From positions 62,001 to 126,000 of the forward strand of contig NZ_SWFM01000006.1 of NCBI RefSeq assembly GCF_005144865.1: 64,000 bases of DNA, in the 5' to 3' direction. Every line of letters starts with the position of its first letter. Within the stretch, counting starts at the first letter, position 1. The position numbers and the translations under genes were made by a program. Below the pieces are notes generated by a model that saw only the letters and a list, made by a program, of their open reading frames with translations, searched no databases and had not been told where the DNA came from. Below are positions 18,255 to 26,990 of the stretch, one piece after another. The stretch is from Guptibacillus hwajinpoensis. GTDB lineage: Bacteria; Bacillota; Bacilli; Bacillales; Guptibacillaceae.

Positions 18255-19051
18255 TGAGGGCATTCGCAAGCGATTTAGATCGCACGTTAATATATTCTAA
18301 TAAATTGATGAAACAGTTCAGTGAAGAAGACTTTCAATTGATTGAAACGCTCGAAGGAAAAGAAATCTCCTATATATCGAACAAAACAAAAGGATTACTG
18401 CACACCATAAATAAGGAAATGCATTTCATTCCTGTTACAACGAGGACGATTGAGCAATATCGTCGTATTTCACTTTTTCAAGATGAGATTGTACCAGAAT
18501 ACGTGGTAACAAGTAATGGTGGTCATATTCTAAGAAATGGAGAAATACTTCAAGATTGGTCTGATCATATTAAAAGTTGTTTAGAGAAATGTTTACCTCT
18601 AGATGACTTTGTGAATAAACTCGAATCCCTTGTGAAAGGAAACTGGATTGAGCGAATAAGGGATGCAGATCACCTTTTTGTGTATTTAATCATTAAGCGA
18701 GACGAAGTACCTTCAGAAGAACTTACTCGTTTGTTCGACTGGGCAAGAGAGCAGGGGTGGCAACCTAGTTTACAAGGAAGAAAGTTGTATTTCGTTCCAG
18801 CCCCTGTGAACAAATGGAATGCAGTAGACTATTTAAAGAAAGAGTTATCTTTAACATACATTCACACAGCAGGCGATTCTTTACTTGATTACGACCTGAT
18901 TCAAAATGGTGATGATGGCTATGCACCAGCACATGGTGAGGTTTTAGAGACTTATCCGGATTTACGCCGAACAAAACAAAGTGGCATGAAGGCTTCAGAA
19001 GAAATAATAGAGTCTATTCTAGGTCAACTTGCATCACATTCAACATTATAA
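18254..19051 (+). CDS. HAD-superfamily phosphatase of the Ter island
   Basis: This 265-residue protein has HAD motif I at D7-L-D9-R-T, a Thr motif II region (PVTTRTIEQY) and motif III/IV AGDSLLDYDL. It would remove phosphate from a small molecule, plausibly a nucleotide-like product of the two PRTases. Its ATG overlaps the stop of the previous gene (TAATG), indicating translational coupling. No terminator is obvious in the 200 bases before the next gene. Confidence 0.87.
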   Translation: MRAFASDLDRTLIYSNKLMKQFSEEDFQLIETLEGKEISYISNKTKGLLHTINKEMHFIPVTTRTIEQYRRISLFQDEIVPEYVVTSNGGHILRNGEILQDWSDHIKSCLEKCLPLDDFVNKLESLVKGNWIERIRDADHLFVYLIIKRDEVPSEELTRLFDWAREQGWQPSLQGRKLYFVPAPVNKWNAVDYLKKELSLTYIHTAGDSLLDYDLIQNGDDGYAPAHGEVLETYPDLRRTKQSGMKASEEIIESILGQLASHSTL

Positions 19052-19252
19052 CTAAAGTAAATTTGTTAATGATGGAAGAAATAGTATGTTATTCTGTTTT
19101 ATAGAAGATGTTATATTGGAATGAATAATAGTTTAATAGATAACCATTCTGAAGAACATGACTGTTTCATATTCGATCCTATAAAGACAGTTATTGAGGG
19201 CTTTAAAGCCACACTGGTCGCCGGAAAGGAATGAGAAAGCGGGGAGAACATC

Positions 19253-20866
19253 ATGAGTCACTATGAACGGATTCTTATCAAGAATGCTTCATTAGATGAT
19301 GAGAATTTAAATAATTTACTATTCAAGCCGTTTCCAGAACGTAATCCTTATGAAAACGGCAAGGAGTTAATCATAAATCAGATAGCTGGAAGATTTCTGG
19401 GGAGCTATTATGATGAGAATGAATACTTTCTTCATTTACATGAATTTTATAAATCAGAGAAATTTCACGTTTTAAGTGAAGAATTGAATAAGGTGATCAC
19501 GCCAGAACGTCTTCAGGCTATCCAATCGATCCACTCGATCAATCAGAAAGAAAATGGGTTGTCTGCTAATCGATTCGTAGCATTTCTAGAAGGTGCGACG
19601 CTTATTCCATCTCATCCAGATCAAACAATGCACCGCCACATACGAAAGTCCTTAATTACAATTCTTGAGTTGTTTGAACAACATCATAAAGATGGATTTA
19701 ATCATCCTGATTTTCGTAGGGTACTGGTTGATTTAATGAAATGGACGTGGAATCATCTTGATCCTTGGCTTAAGGAATCGGATATCCAAATTGAAATGCC
19801 CGGGATTGTCTGGTACGGAGAAGCATCTAAAAGTCAGCAATACTTCCTTCTTTATTCAATAGTACTTGGATGTGATGTGCTCTATTTTCATCCAGAAGGT
19901 ATTGATTCTTTTGCTACTATCGATCCAGAAGAACGTTTCATCAAAAAGAAAACTCTGCCATCAACCGTTGGGCTCGAACCTTTCCCAATGGAGAAACCAG
20001 AAAGACGTTCTACGGTAGCCTATAGGGCTACAAAAGAAATGGATACCGTACTACACCATGAAGGATCACAGCTATTTAAGCCGTGGCAGCTTAGAAACTA
20101 CTCACCTAAATCAATTACGCTTAAGACAACTTACGATGAACTATTCTTGATTGCAAAAGAGAAGGCGTTCATTCGCCCAAATTTTAAGGCTGAAAAAGGG
20201 ACAGTTCATATCCCTTCTTTGTTTGCAAAAATCATGGGAGTTTCTGAGAATAGAAAAGAATACTGGAATCGGCTTCAGGATTTAAGTGAATCAAAATCCA
20301 CTGTAATGATTCGAGAGTTTCCATTTACAACTGAAACGAGGGCTAATCAGAAATTCCATTACCAACATTCATTAAATCGGGATGGAGTACTTGATCCTGA
20401 GCTTATGATGCAAGGGAACTGGTGGCAGTATAAGCATTTGCCAATTGAAACACAAAAAGCGATTGGACATGCTATCTCCAGAATGTGCGCAGCACCAAAG
20501 TTGCTCCCAGAAGGGTCAGAGAGGGAAGAGGATACGAAACTGTATCTATTCTCGCAGACGACAACTTTACCTGAAGAGTTCGTGAATTTAATGCAAACGT
20601 TTGATTATTCACAGGAAATTCCAAAGGTTGTGCTCTATAATACAGAAATGAATGGTACCCTGTCACGTTCAGACGCGGTTGTTTTGAACTTATTAAATGA
20701 GTTTGGACTTGATATCATTCTCTATAATCCACCAGGACATCAGTGTATTGAACGATACATTGATTCCTCTCATTTTGATATTCACTGGCTTGAAGAAATG
20801 GCTTTTCGACAGGATTTTAAGGAACCATCGGTGTTTAGAAAGTTATTTAAATCCATTAAACTATAA
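19253..20866 (+). CDS. yceG: YceG-family putative component of the Ter biosynthetic module
   Basis: This 537-residue protein matches the YceG family found beside TerD/TerC and TelA genes in bacilli. It shows no membrane helix or signal. Notable segments are GIVWYGEASKSQQYFLLYSIVLGCDVLYFHPEG and a C-terminal DIILYNPPGHQCIERYI. The family is named as a component of a biosynthetic module, but its reaction is unknown. GGGGAGAA precedes the ATG. It is 18 bases from the TelA-like gene, as in B. subtilis yceG-yceH. Confidence 0.85.
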   Translation: MSHYERILIKNASLDDENLNNLLFKPFPERNPYENGKELIINQIAGRFLGSYYDENEYFLHLHEFYKSEKFHVLSEELNKVITPERLQAIQSIHSINQKENGLSANRFVAFLEGATLIPSHPDQTMHRHIRKSLITILELFEQHHKDGFNHPDFRRVLVDLMKWTWNHLDPWLKESDIQIEMPGIVWYGEASKSQQYFLLYSIVLGCDVLYFHPEGIDSFATIDPEERFIKKKTLPSTVGLEPFPMEKPERRSTVAYRATKEMDTVLHHEGSQLFKPWQLRNYSPKSITLKTTYDELFLIAKEKAFIRPNFKAEKGTVHIPSLFAKIMGVSENRKEYWNRLQDLSESKSTVMIREFPFTTETRANQKFHYQHSLNRDGVLDPELMMQGNWWQYKHLPIETQKAIGHAISRMCAAPKLLPEGSEREEDTKLYLFSQTTTLPEEFVNLMQTFDYSQEIPKVVLYNTEMNGTLSRSDAVVLNLLNEFGLDIILYNPPGHQCIERYIDSSHFDIHWLEEMAFRQDFKEPSVFRKLFKSIKL

Positions 20867-20884
20867 TCAGGGGAGTGAACGGCC

Positions 20885-21976
20885 ATGACGAATGATACAG
20901 GAATAACAACATTAGACAAAAATGAAGAAATAACGGAAGCGAAGGCGGATGATATACGTCTGAAGCTTCGCGGAGAGCAAGAGGTTCAAAAACTTGCAGG
21001 AGAAATTGATGTTAAAGACCAAATGGCATTACTAGAATTCGGTAAAGAACCAGCGGTCGAAATTTCTCAGTTCTCAGATAAAATTCTATCGATGATGCGT
21101 ACGACTAGTGTAACCGATTCTGGGAACATGCTTAAGCAGCTTGGTAAAATCATGGATCGTTTCGATAAGAAAGATTTTGAGGAGCCGAAGAATGGTTTTC
21201 TTTCGAAATTCTTCAAAAAAGGTAATGATGTGGTCGAAAAGATCTTTGGTAAATACCAGACGCTTGGTGGAGAGATCGAGAAGGTACACGTTGAGATTTC
21301 CAAGTATAAAGATGAGATGTCTCGATCTACCGTTACCTTAGATGAAATGTATCAGCATAATTTAAATTATTATGTTGAACTTGAAAAGTATGTCGTCGCA
21401 GGACAAATGAAACTTGAAGAACTTCAAGAAAAGGTTCCGGCTATTCAACAAAAAGTTAGCGCTGGAGATCAGATGGCGCAAATGGAGCTCGACACGCTCA
21501 ATAATGCAATTCAAACTCTCGAAGAAAGAATTTATGATCTAGAGATGGCGAGAATGGTTTCCATTCAAACAGCACCACAAATTAGACTGTTGCAACGAGG
21601 AAATACGAAGTTAATCGGTAAGATTAATTCGGCCTTTATTATTACCATTCCTGTTTTTAAAAATGGCGTTATTCAGGCTGTTACAGCTAAACGTCAGAAG
21701 CTTGTTGCAGACTCAATGAATGAGCTTGATCGCCGTACTAATGAAATGTTGAAAAATAATGCACAGAACATTTCCAATCAAAGTGTGGAAATTGCGAAGT
21801 TATCTGGTAGACCGAGTGTAAAAATTGAAACAATTGAAGAATCGTGGAACACAATTGTGAAGGGAATGGAAGAAACCAGAGCAATTGAGGACGAAAACAA
21901 GCGTCTTCGCGATGAAGGTACAAAGCGTATATTAGAGCTTCAAGATAACATGAAGAAGCTAGGGAATAGATCGTAA
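20885..21976 (+). CDS. yceH: TelA-family toxic anion resistance protein (YceH-like)
   Basis: This 363-residue soluble protein is mostly alpha-helical with long charged heptad stretches (about 105-230 and 310-360), as in TelA/KlaA proteins linked to tellurite resistance. The conserved core QTAPQIRLLQRGNTKLIGKI is at about 235-255. AGGGGAGTGA precedes the ATG. It is the last gene of the island before a very strong terminator. The mechanism is not established; a membrane- or metal-stress role is inferred from context. Confidence 0.9.
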   Translation: MTNDTGITTLDKNEEITEAKADDIRLKLRGEQEVQKLAGEIDVKDQMALLEFGKEPAVEISQFSDKILSMMRTTSVTDSGNMLKQLGKIMDRFDKKDFEEPKNGFLSKFFKKGNDVVEKIFGKYQTLGGEIEKVHVEISKYKDEMSRSTVTLDEMYQHNLNYYVELEKYVVAGQMKLEELQEKVPAIQQKVSAGDQMAQMELDTLNNAIQTLEERIYDLEMARMVSIQTAPQIRLLQRGNTKLIGKINSAFIITIPVFKNGVIQAVTAKRQKLVADSMNELDRRTNEMLKNNAQNISNQSVEIAKLSGRPSVKIETIEESWNTIVKGMEETRAIEDENKRLRDEGTKRILELQDNMKKLGNRS

Positions 21977-21980
21977 AAAT

Positions 21981-22033
21981 AATAAGCATAGAAAAAGGAT
22001 AGCGGTTCTCGCTATCCTTTTTCTATGCTTATT
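21981..22033. terminator. Strong bidirectional terminator
   Basis: A perfect 24-bp stem (21981-22004 with 22010-22033) closes a 5-base loop. It carries A and T runs near both ends, so it can end the plus-strand Ter operon and the minus-strand CsbD gene. The CsbD stop codon lies inside the right arm. Confidence 0.95.
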
Positions 22034-22208
22034 TATCTTCGTTAAGGTTTCCCTTACGTTCCTGGTATTCACCTTTTGATTTATCGCGCTTTCCTTCCTC
22101 TTGAAGGCGGCTATCATTCTTTGCATTGCCAACCTGGTCTTTCACTTCGCCCTTCGTTTTGGAAACGGCGCCTTTCACTTTGTCACTTAAGCCTTTATTA
22201 TCACTCAT
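22029..22208 (-). CDS. csbD: CsbD-family general stress protein (59 residues)
   Basis: This small gene encodes 59 residues beginning MSDNKGLSDKVKGAVSKTKG, very rich in Lys, Gly, Glu and Asp, with the CsbD repeat KGxxxxxKGExKDQVG. It has GGAAAGGAG upstream (22221-22229). In B. subtilis csbD is controlled by the general stress factor sigma-B, and a matching sigma-B promoter lies directly upstream here. Its last codons and stop are within the bidirectional terminator stem. Function is unknown beyond stress association. Confidence 0.9.
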   Translation of the reverse strand: MSDNKGLSDKVKGAVSKTKGEVKDQVGNAKNDSRLQEEGKRDKSKGEYQERKGNLNEDK

Positions 22209-22245
22209 TTGTTAAAACGCTCCTTTCCTGTGTCTAGTATAGAAA

Positions 22246-22271
22246 ATACCCCTTGAAGCATGATGCCAAAC
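22246..22271 (-). promoter_or_regulatory. Sigma-B-type promoter of csbD
   Basis: Read on the minus strand, GTTTGG (22271-22266), 14 bases, then GGGTAT (22251-22246) matches the sigma-B consensus GTTTAA-N13-15-GGGTAT with two differences. Expected start of transcription is near 22238, leaving a 30-base leader containing the ribosome site. It overlaps the terminator of the upstream symporter gene. Confidence 0.72.
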
Positions 22272-22291
22272 GGCGATCTTGTTCAAGGGGT
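22248..22291 (-). terminator. Terminator of the symporter gene, overlapping the csbD promoter
   Basis: The inverted repeat ACCCCTTGAA (22291-22282 on the minus strand) and TTCAAGGGGT (22257-22248) is a perfect 10-bp stem with a 24-base loop, followed by ATTTTCT. It lies 14 bases beyond the symporter stop. Confidence 0.65.
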
Positions 22292-22304
22292 GATAAATGG
22301 TAAA

Positions 22305-23723
22305 TTAGTTTGATTTATCTTTAACAGGTCGATCTGTCCATATGTCTGATTTCAATCCTTTGATTGTATCTGCATAGAACTGAGGGTCCTTACCAGCTTT
22401 TCGCTGATCTCGGTAATCTTTCAGAGCTACAAATGCTACCTTACCAATAATGGCAATAACAATTAAGTTAAGGAGTGCCATGAGTCCCATGGAAAGATCA
22501 GCCATGCTCCATACAATTCCAAATCCTGCTTTAGCACCGAACATAACCATTCCCAGAACGGCAAGTCGATAGATGAAAAGAGCTGTTTTGCTGGATTTAA
22601 TGAATTCTATATTGGTTTCTCCATAATAATAGTTACCGATAATTGAACTAAATGCGAAGAGAAGAACGGCAATAGCTACAAAAATACCTGCTCCACTTCC
22701 CAAGTGTTGATTCATTGCTTCCTGTGTTAGCTGAACGCCGTCAAGTTTTGAATCAACATAACCGTTTGACATCATAACCATAAAAGCAGTAGCTGTAGCA
22801 ATTAAGAGCGTATCTACGAACACGCCTAGAGCCTGAATAAGTCCTTGCTTAACAGGGTGAGAAACATCTGCTGTGGCAGCAGCGTTTGGCGCACTACCCA
22901 TACCAGCTTCGTTAGAGAAAAGACCACGTTTAATTCCAAGTAGCATCGCAGCTCCGACACCACCACCAGTTACTTCTTTCAACCCGAAAGCATGCTGGAA
23001 GATAAGAGCAAACATTGCTGGGATTTCAGTGAAATTAACGATAAGTACGTAAGCTGCAACAAGTAAGTAGATACCAGCCATAATTGGAACGATGATTTGA
23101 GACACAACGGCAATTCGACGAACACCACCGAAAATGATAATGGCGGTAGCAACAGTAAGAATGGCACCGAGTACCCATCGATTAACATCGAATGAATTTT
23201 CGAATGCAAGGGCGATCGTATTTGATTGTACAGAGTTAAACACAAGTCCGAAACTAAATGTGATTAAGACAGCAAAAATAATACCAAGCCATCTTGCATT
23301 TAAAGCACGCTGCATGTAATATGCAGGGCCACCTCTGAAATCATCTCCATCACGTACTTTGTAAATCTGAGCAAGCGTACTTTCTACAAATCCACTTGCA
23401 GCACCTAGAAGTGCAATGACCCACATCCAGAATACAGCACCAGGACCACCAATGCTGACAGCTGAAGCTACACCAGCAAGGTTCCCTGTACCAACGCGGG
23501 ACGCGGTACTAATGAAGAAAGCCTGTAAGCTAGATACAGATTTCTTTCTTCCTTTCATTGTGTCCTTTTCAGTAAGAACATGGAACATTTCACCGAATAG
23601 GCGAAATTGAACGAATCGAGATCGAATTGTAAAGTACAGCCCAACACCAATCAGGATAAAAATAAGCACATTAGACCAGATTAAATCATTACCAAATGAA
23701 ACGATTTTTTCTAAAATATCCAT
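22305..23723 (-). CDS. Sodium:amino-acid symporter, AgcS (alanine/glycine/glutamine) family
   Basis: This 472-residue protein has about eleven membrane segments and AgcS signatures such as ASRVGTGNLAGVASAVSIGGPGAVFWMW and RGLFSNEAGMGSAPNAAA. It imports alanine, glycine or glutamine with sodium. AAAGGAC precedes the ATG. A GlnR/TnrA box lies upstream at the position expected for TnrA activation; in B. subtilis the family member AlsT is TnrA-controlled, so a glutamine or nitrogen-scavenging role is inferred. A second AgcS gene occurs at 32.9 kb. Confidence 0.92.
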   Translation of the reverse strand: MDILEKIVSFGNDLIWSNVLIFILIGVGLYFTIRSRFVQFRLFGEMFHVLTEKDTMKGRKKSVSSLQAFFISTASRVGTGNLAGVASAVSIGGPGAVFWMWVIALLGAASGFVESTLAQIYKVRDGDDFRGGPAYYMQRALNARWLGIIFAVLITFSFGLVFNSVQSNTIALAFENSFDVNRWVLGAILTVATAIIIFGGVRRIAVVSQIIVPIMAGIYLLVAAYVLIVNFTEIPAMFALIFQHAFGLKEVTGGGVGAAMLLGIKRGLFSNEAGMGSAPNAAATADVSHPVKQGLIQALGVFVDTLLIATATAFMVMMSNGYVDSKLDGVQLTQEAMNQHLGSGAGIFVAIAVLLFAFSSIIGNYYYGETNIEFIKSSKTALFIYRLAVLGMVMFGAKAGFGIVWSMADLSMGLMALLNLIVIAIIGKVAFVALKDYRDQRKAGKDPQFYADTIKGLKSDIWTDRPVKDKSN

Positions 23724-23885
23724 ATGTAGGTCCTTTCTATAATGGTTTAGTATTAATTAAGAAGGTTAGTAGTTACCTTCCCTCTACTGCACACAATCTA
23801 ACTTAAAAACGACTATGGGTTATAAAAAAATGCAAATAATAATCGCATTTAGACTCTGAGGATACACTTTTCATCACAATAGCCA

Positions 23886-23938
23886 ATTATACATTGTTTT
23901 TATTAAAAGGCAGAAAGGTTATGTCAGAAAATCTGACA
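23886..23938 (-). promoter_or_regulatory. GlnR/TnrA box and promoter of the symporter gene
   Basis: The 17-mer TGTCAGATTTTCTGACA (minus strand, 23938-23922) is a complete match to the GlnR/TnrA consensus TGTNANATTTTMTNACA. A perfect -10 TATAAT lies at 23891-23886 with a weak -35, and the box centre is about 51 bases upstream of the predicted start, the spacing of TnrA-activated promoters. The remaining divergent gap 23724-24127 holds two copies of AGCCAATTAT (23881, 23950) and nothing else I can name. Confidence 0.75.
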
Positions 23939-24127
23939 TTGTAAAAATAGCCAATTATCCCTTCTACTTCGAATTCTTTCAAGAGTGGAAGAGATTAGTA
24001 AATGAATACAAACCGATTATAACTACCTTCTCGAGTATATCATATATTGTTTTCTTTCTTCATCAGGTACAGAGTGGTAAAATAAAGGTGGAAGCATCAA
24101 AATCAGCTCTGCCCGGGAGGGATATCA

Positions 24128-25510
24128 ATGATCGAGCAACAGCAAAACGTTACAGTTATCTCGAATCAAAGACCTGTCCAATTACGTGTCGAGCGGCTTG
24201 CGATACATCATAGAATGAAAATTCTTGAGGCCGTAAAATCAAATGGTAGTAAATTTTATCTTTTCTTTTATAAAGATGATTTTATAACTGGAAAGACGGT
24301 AGACGTGAAGAATGGTTCACTTATTGAAAAAGCTTTTCAAAAAGGAATTGTGCTGCAAGCTCCACACCCACTAATTAATCATTTTCTAGCTGATAGAACT
24401 CTGCTTTTAAAATCCACAAAACAGGTCTTTCAATCTGTTCAAAAGCATTATACTCCCCAAGAAACATCTTTTATTTTCTCTTACTTTGATTCTTTTCTCT
24501 CCACTGATACTCTTATTAAACTCATGCGAAAACACTTTTATGAATATCGAAGAAATGGGCAACTGCGTAAAGCGTTCCAGATTCTTGCCATACTCCTTCA
24601 TTTTGATCCGACTAATAAATGGGCCCAAGAACTGACTCGTAAATTGGAATATCAAAAAATGAGAAGTTTTTATGATGTAGAAGATACTGAACTACGCGAA
24701 GTTGATCCGCTCTATTCTGAAATTCTTGCTTATAATGAACTTGAGAAAAACCATATGTATCTCGAATCATTGTTTCAAAAGGATAAGCGAACCACAGATC
24801 TATCCGCATTGCGCCTTCATCTATACCTCCATTCATCCAACCAGGATGAACGAGATCCGCTCACGATCATCGAAGATTCGTTAACTGAATCGGAATCCGC
24901 CCTTCTTCTATGGAACATGTATGACGAAGCACCTCAACATAAAATCCTCCGAGAAAAAGCATTTCAAGCTCTTATGTATTTAAAAAAGACAAGTGAAGCC
25001 ATTAATTTACTTACCGCCCGTAAAGCTGCTTTTACAGCTAGTGAAAGTGAATTATTGATGAAAGCATTTCATGAAGAAGAAACAGATTTCACCAAAATTA
25101 ACCTCCTTTTACTTCAAGACTGCCTACGTATCAAAGAAAACCGTGTTCTCCTTGAAGGGTTACTTCATACCTTAATACCAAGAATGCTAAACGAATATGG
25201 ACTAACCTACGTATATAACTGGCTTAAGCCTCTATATGAAGGGAATCAGAATCTCGCCATCTTATCAACTATACAAACCATGGTAGAAATTCAGGATAAT
25301 CCCGATAAGCAGTTTCAGCTCGGCAAGCTTTATCATAAGCTGAAACAGTATGATGAGGCAATTACATGCTTCGATTGGGAAATGGAGCTCCATCCAACAG
25401 ACCCTACTCCAGTTCAATGGTTAACAAAGGTCTACCGCGAGATGGGGAAGCTTGAGGAGTCGAATACCTATATGTCTATCTATTCAAAAATGCAAAGAAT
25501 ATCTCATTAG
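24128..25510 (+). CDS. Tetratricopeptide-repeat protein of unknown function
   Basis: This 460-residue soluble protein has no signal peptide or membrane helix. The C-terminal part (about 395-455, QFQLGKLYHKLKQYDEAITCFDWEMELHP followed by PVQWLTKVYREMGKLEESNTY) is a pair of clear TPR units, and weaker helical repeats occur in the middle. The N-terminal 80 residues are beta-rich. GGGAGG lies just upstream of the ATG. It is a single-gene unit with its own terminator. TPRs bind partner proteins; no specific role can be given. Confidence 0.8.
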   Translation: MIEQQQNVTVISNQRPVQLRVERLAIHHRMKILEAVKSNGSKFYLFFYKDDFITGKTVDVKNGSLIEKAFQKGIVLQAPHPLINHFLADRTLLLKSTKQVFQSVQKHYTPQETSFIFSYFDSFLSTDTLIKLMRKHFYEYRRNGQLRKAFQILAILLHFDPTNKWAQELTRKLEYQKMRSFYDVEDTELREVDPLYSEILAYNELEKNHMYLESLFQKDKRTTDLSALRLHLYLHSSNQDERDPLTIIEDSLTESESALLLWNMYDEAPQHKILREKAFQALMYLKKTSEAINLLTARKAAFTASESELLMKAFHEEETDFTKINLLLLQDCLRIKENRVLLEGLLHTLIPRMLNEYGLTYVYNWLKPLYEGNQNLAILSTIQTMVEIQDNPDKQFQLGKLYHKLKQYDEAITCFDWEMELHPTDPTPVQWLTKVYREMGKLEESNTYMSIYSKMQRISH

Positions 25511-25513
25511 GAG

Positions 25514-25540
25514 AAGCGCAGGCTCTGACCTGCGCTTTTC
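25514..25540 (+). terminator. Rho-independent terminator
   Basis: A perfect 9-bp stem (25514-25522 with 25529-25537) is followed by TTTTCTT, directly after the TPR gene. Confidence 0.88.
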
Positions 25541-25558
25541 TTATGCAATTTCAGTAAA

Positions 25559-25680
25559 ACCCCACCTAAAAATGTAAGTCACTCAAGACGTTTAGGTGGG
25601 GGAAACTGCCCCTAAAGGTCCGATTGGTTCAACTAACCATCAGGGGGAATGAACCCCTCTGATGGAAGTTTCACTCTATA
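25559..25680 (+). other. Structured gene-free element (possible small RNA or IS200/IS605-end relic)
   Basis: About 120 bases fold strongly. CCCCACCTAAA (25560-25570) pairs perfectly with TTTAGGTGGGG (25591-25601); the TTTAGG strand could instead pair with CCTAAA at 25611-25616. A second hairpin uses 25622-25629 and 25635-25641. A third has 25637-25646 against 25654-25665 with a two-base bulge, extended by AACT/AGTT. The end GATGGAAGTTTCACTC reminds me of the non-coding ends of IS200/IS605-type elements, but no transposase is nearby. No T-box or known riboswitch core was recognised. Confidence 0.5.
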
Positions 25681-25687
25681 TTTCTAT

Positions 25688-25715
25688 TTGATATTAGATA
25701 TACCATTCATATAAA
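25688..25715 (+). promoter_or_regulatory. Candidate sigma-A promoter for the exporter pair
   Basis: TTGATA (25688-25693), 16 bases, TATAAA (25710-25715), about 50 bases before the first exporter gene and downstream of the structured element, which would therefore be outside this transcript. Confidence 0.5.
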
Positions 25716-25763
25716 CTAAGAAGCAGTAAGCATTAACAGGTAAGGTTTGTCAGGAGCGAGTAA

Positions 25764-26525
25764 ATGGAAAATCAATCGAGTTATACTTATGACGTTATCC
25801 AAGTATGTCTGTTAGCTGGCAAAGTAATGTTGCAGAATGGCGGAGAGACGTATCGAGTGGAGGATACGATGACAAGGATTGCGGACGCTTGTGGAGCTAC
25901 CAATTCGAATAGTTATGTAACTCCAACTGGAATTTTTTTCTCGCTTGAAGGTCCTGAACCTTCAAAAACACAGCTCATACGCATATCAGAACGGACAACA
26001 GATCTTGATAAAGTGACAAAAGTTAATAGTATTTCAAGAAGGATTAGTAGTGGTGATCTTTCGATTCAGAATGCTCACATTGAGCTTGATCGACTTGATA
26101 AAATGACCGAGCGCTATACTTTTTCGAAGCAGCTTATTGCTGCTGCAATAGCTAGCGGATGCTTCCTCATCATGTTTCAAGGGTCATGGAATGATTTTGT
26201 TCCAGCTGTGCTAGCTGGCGGTGGAGGCTTTTTTAGTGTGAATTTCTTTAATCGACTCGTACCGATTAAGTTCTTCTCTGAATTTCTTGCATCATTTGTT
26301 ATTGGACTACTAGCAGTCTTCTTTGTTTCTACAGGTTTAGGTGAACAACTTGATAAAATTATTATCGGCTCTGTTATGCCGCTTGTTCCAGGCTTATTAA
26401 TTACAAATGCAGTTCGAGATCTAATGGCTGGTCATTTGATATCTGGCCTCTCCAAAGGAGCAGAGGCATTTCTAACCGCTTTTGCAATCGGAGCTGGTAT
26501 TGCTATTGTTGTATCATTTTTGTAG
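25764..26525 (+). CDS. ThrE-type threonine/serine exporter, large subunit (YjjP-like)
   Basis: This 253-residue protein has the N-terminal soluble domain typical of the ThrE/YjjP family (AGKVMLQNGGETYRVEDTM, TPTGIFFSLEG) followed by five hydrophobic segments. The bacterial family exports threonine, serine and, for YjjPB, succinate. CAGGAGCGAG precedes the ATG. The 15-base gap to the next gene, which carries the second half, indicates a split two-component exporter. Confidence 0.87.
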   Translation: MENQSSYTYDVIQVCLLAGKVMLQNGGETYRVEDTMTRIADACGATNSNSYVTPTGIFFSLEGPEPSKTQLIRISERTTDLDKVTKVNSISRRISSGDLSIQNAHIELDRLDKMTERYTFSKQLIAAAIASGCFLIMFQGSWNDFVPAVLAGGGGFFSVNFFNRLVPIKFFSEFLASFVIGLLAVFFVSTGLGEQLDKIIIGSVMPLVPGLLITNAVRDLMAGHLISGLSKGAEAFLTAFAIGAGIAIVVSFL

Positions 26526-26540
26526 AAAGGAAGATAGAAA

Positions 26541-26990
26541 ATGGCGATCATCGCTCAAGTTATTACAAGTTTCATTGCTAGTGCAGCATTTGGATTAATG
26601 TTTAATGCACCCAAATCTTCTCTTATTAAAGGTGGATTTGTAGGGATGTGCGGCTGGATGATTTACTATTGTATGGAGGCTTCAGGCGTAGATCCAGTTG
26701 TATCAACCGTTACTGCGTCATTTTTTATAGCTGTCATTAGTCAAGTGTTCGCTAAAATGTACCGTACGCCTGTCATCATATTTAGTGTAGCTGGTATTAT
26801 TCCGCTAGTCCCTGGAGGGCTTGCCTATGATGCGATGAGGAATTTTGTGCAAAATGATTACAATAGTGCTATTAATCTTGCTGCAAGAGCATTCATGATA
26901 TCAGGATCTATTGCAGTTGGCTTAGTGTTCTCGGAAGTTATCAATCAAATTATTCGTCATTCTACTTTGACTAGAAGACAGAAACAGTGA
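26541..26990 (+). CDS. ThrE-type exporter, small subunit (YjjB-like)
   Basis: This 149-residue membrane protein has four hydrophobic segments and the family motif GIIPLVPGGLAYDAMRNF. It is the C-terminal half of the ThrE fold and would form one transporter with the preceding protein. GAAAGGAAG precedes the ATG. No terminator is visible before the DoxX gene. Confidence 0.87.
   Translation: MAIIAQVITSFIASAAFGLMFNAPKSSLIKGGFVGMCGWMIYYCMEASGVDPVVSTVTASFFIAVISQVFAKMYRTPVIIFSVAGIIPLVPGGLAYDAMRNFVQNDYNSAINLAARAFMISGSIAVGLVFSEVINQIIRHSTLTRRQKQ

Noticed and set aside
25559..25680. T-box or amino-acid riboswitch controlling the ThrE-type exporter
   Set aside because: No T-box sequence, specifier loop or known riboswitch core is visible, and a separate promoter lies between the element and the gene.
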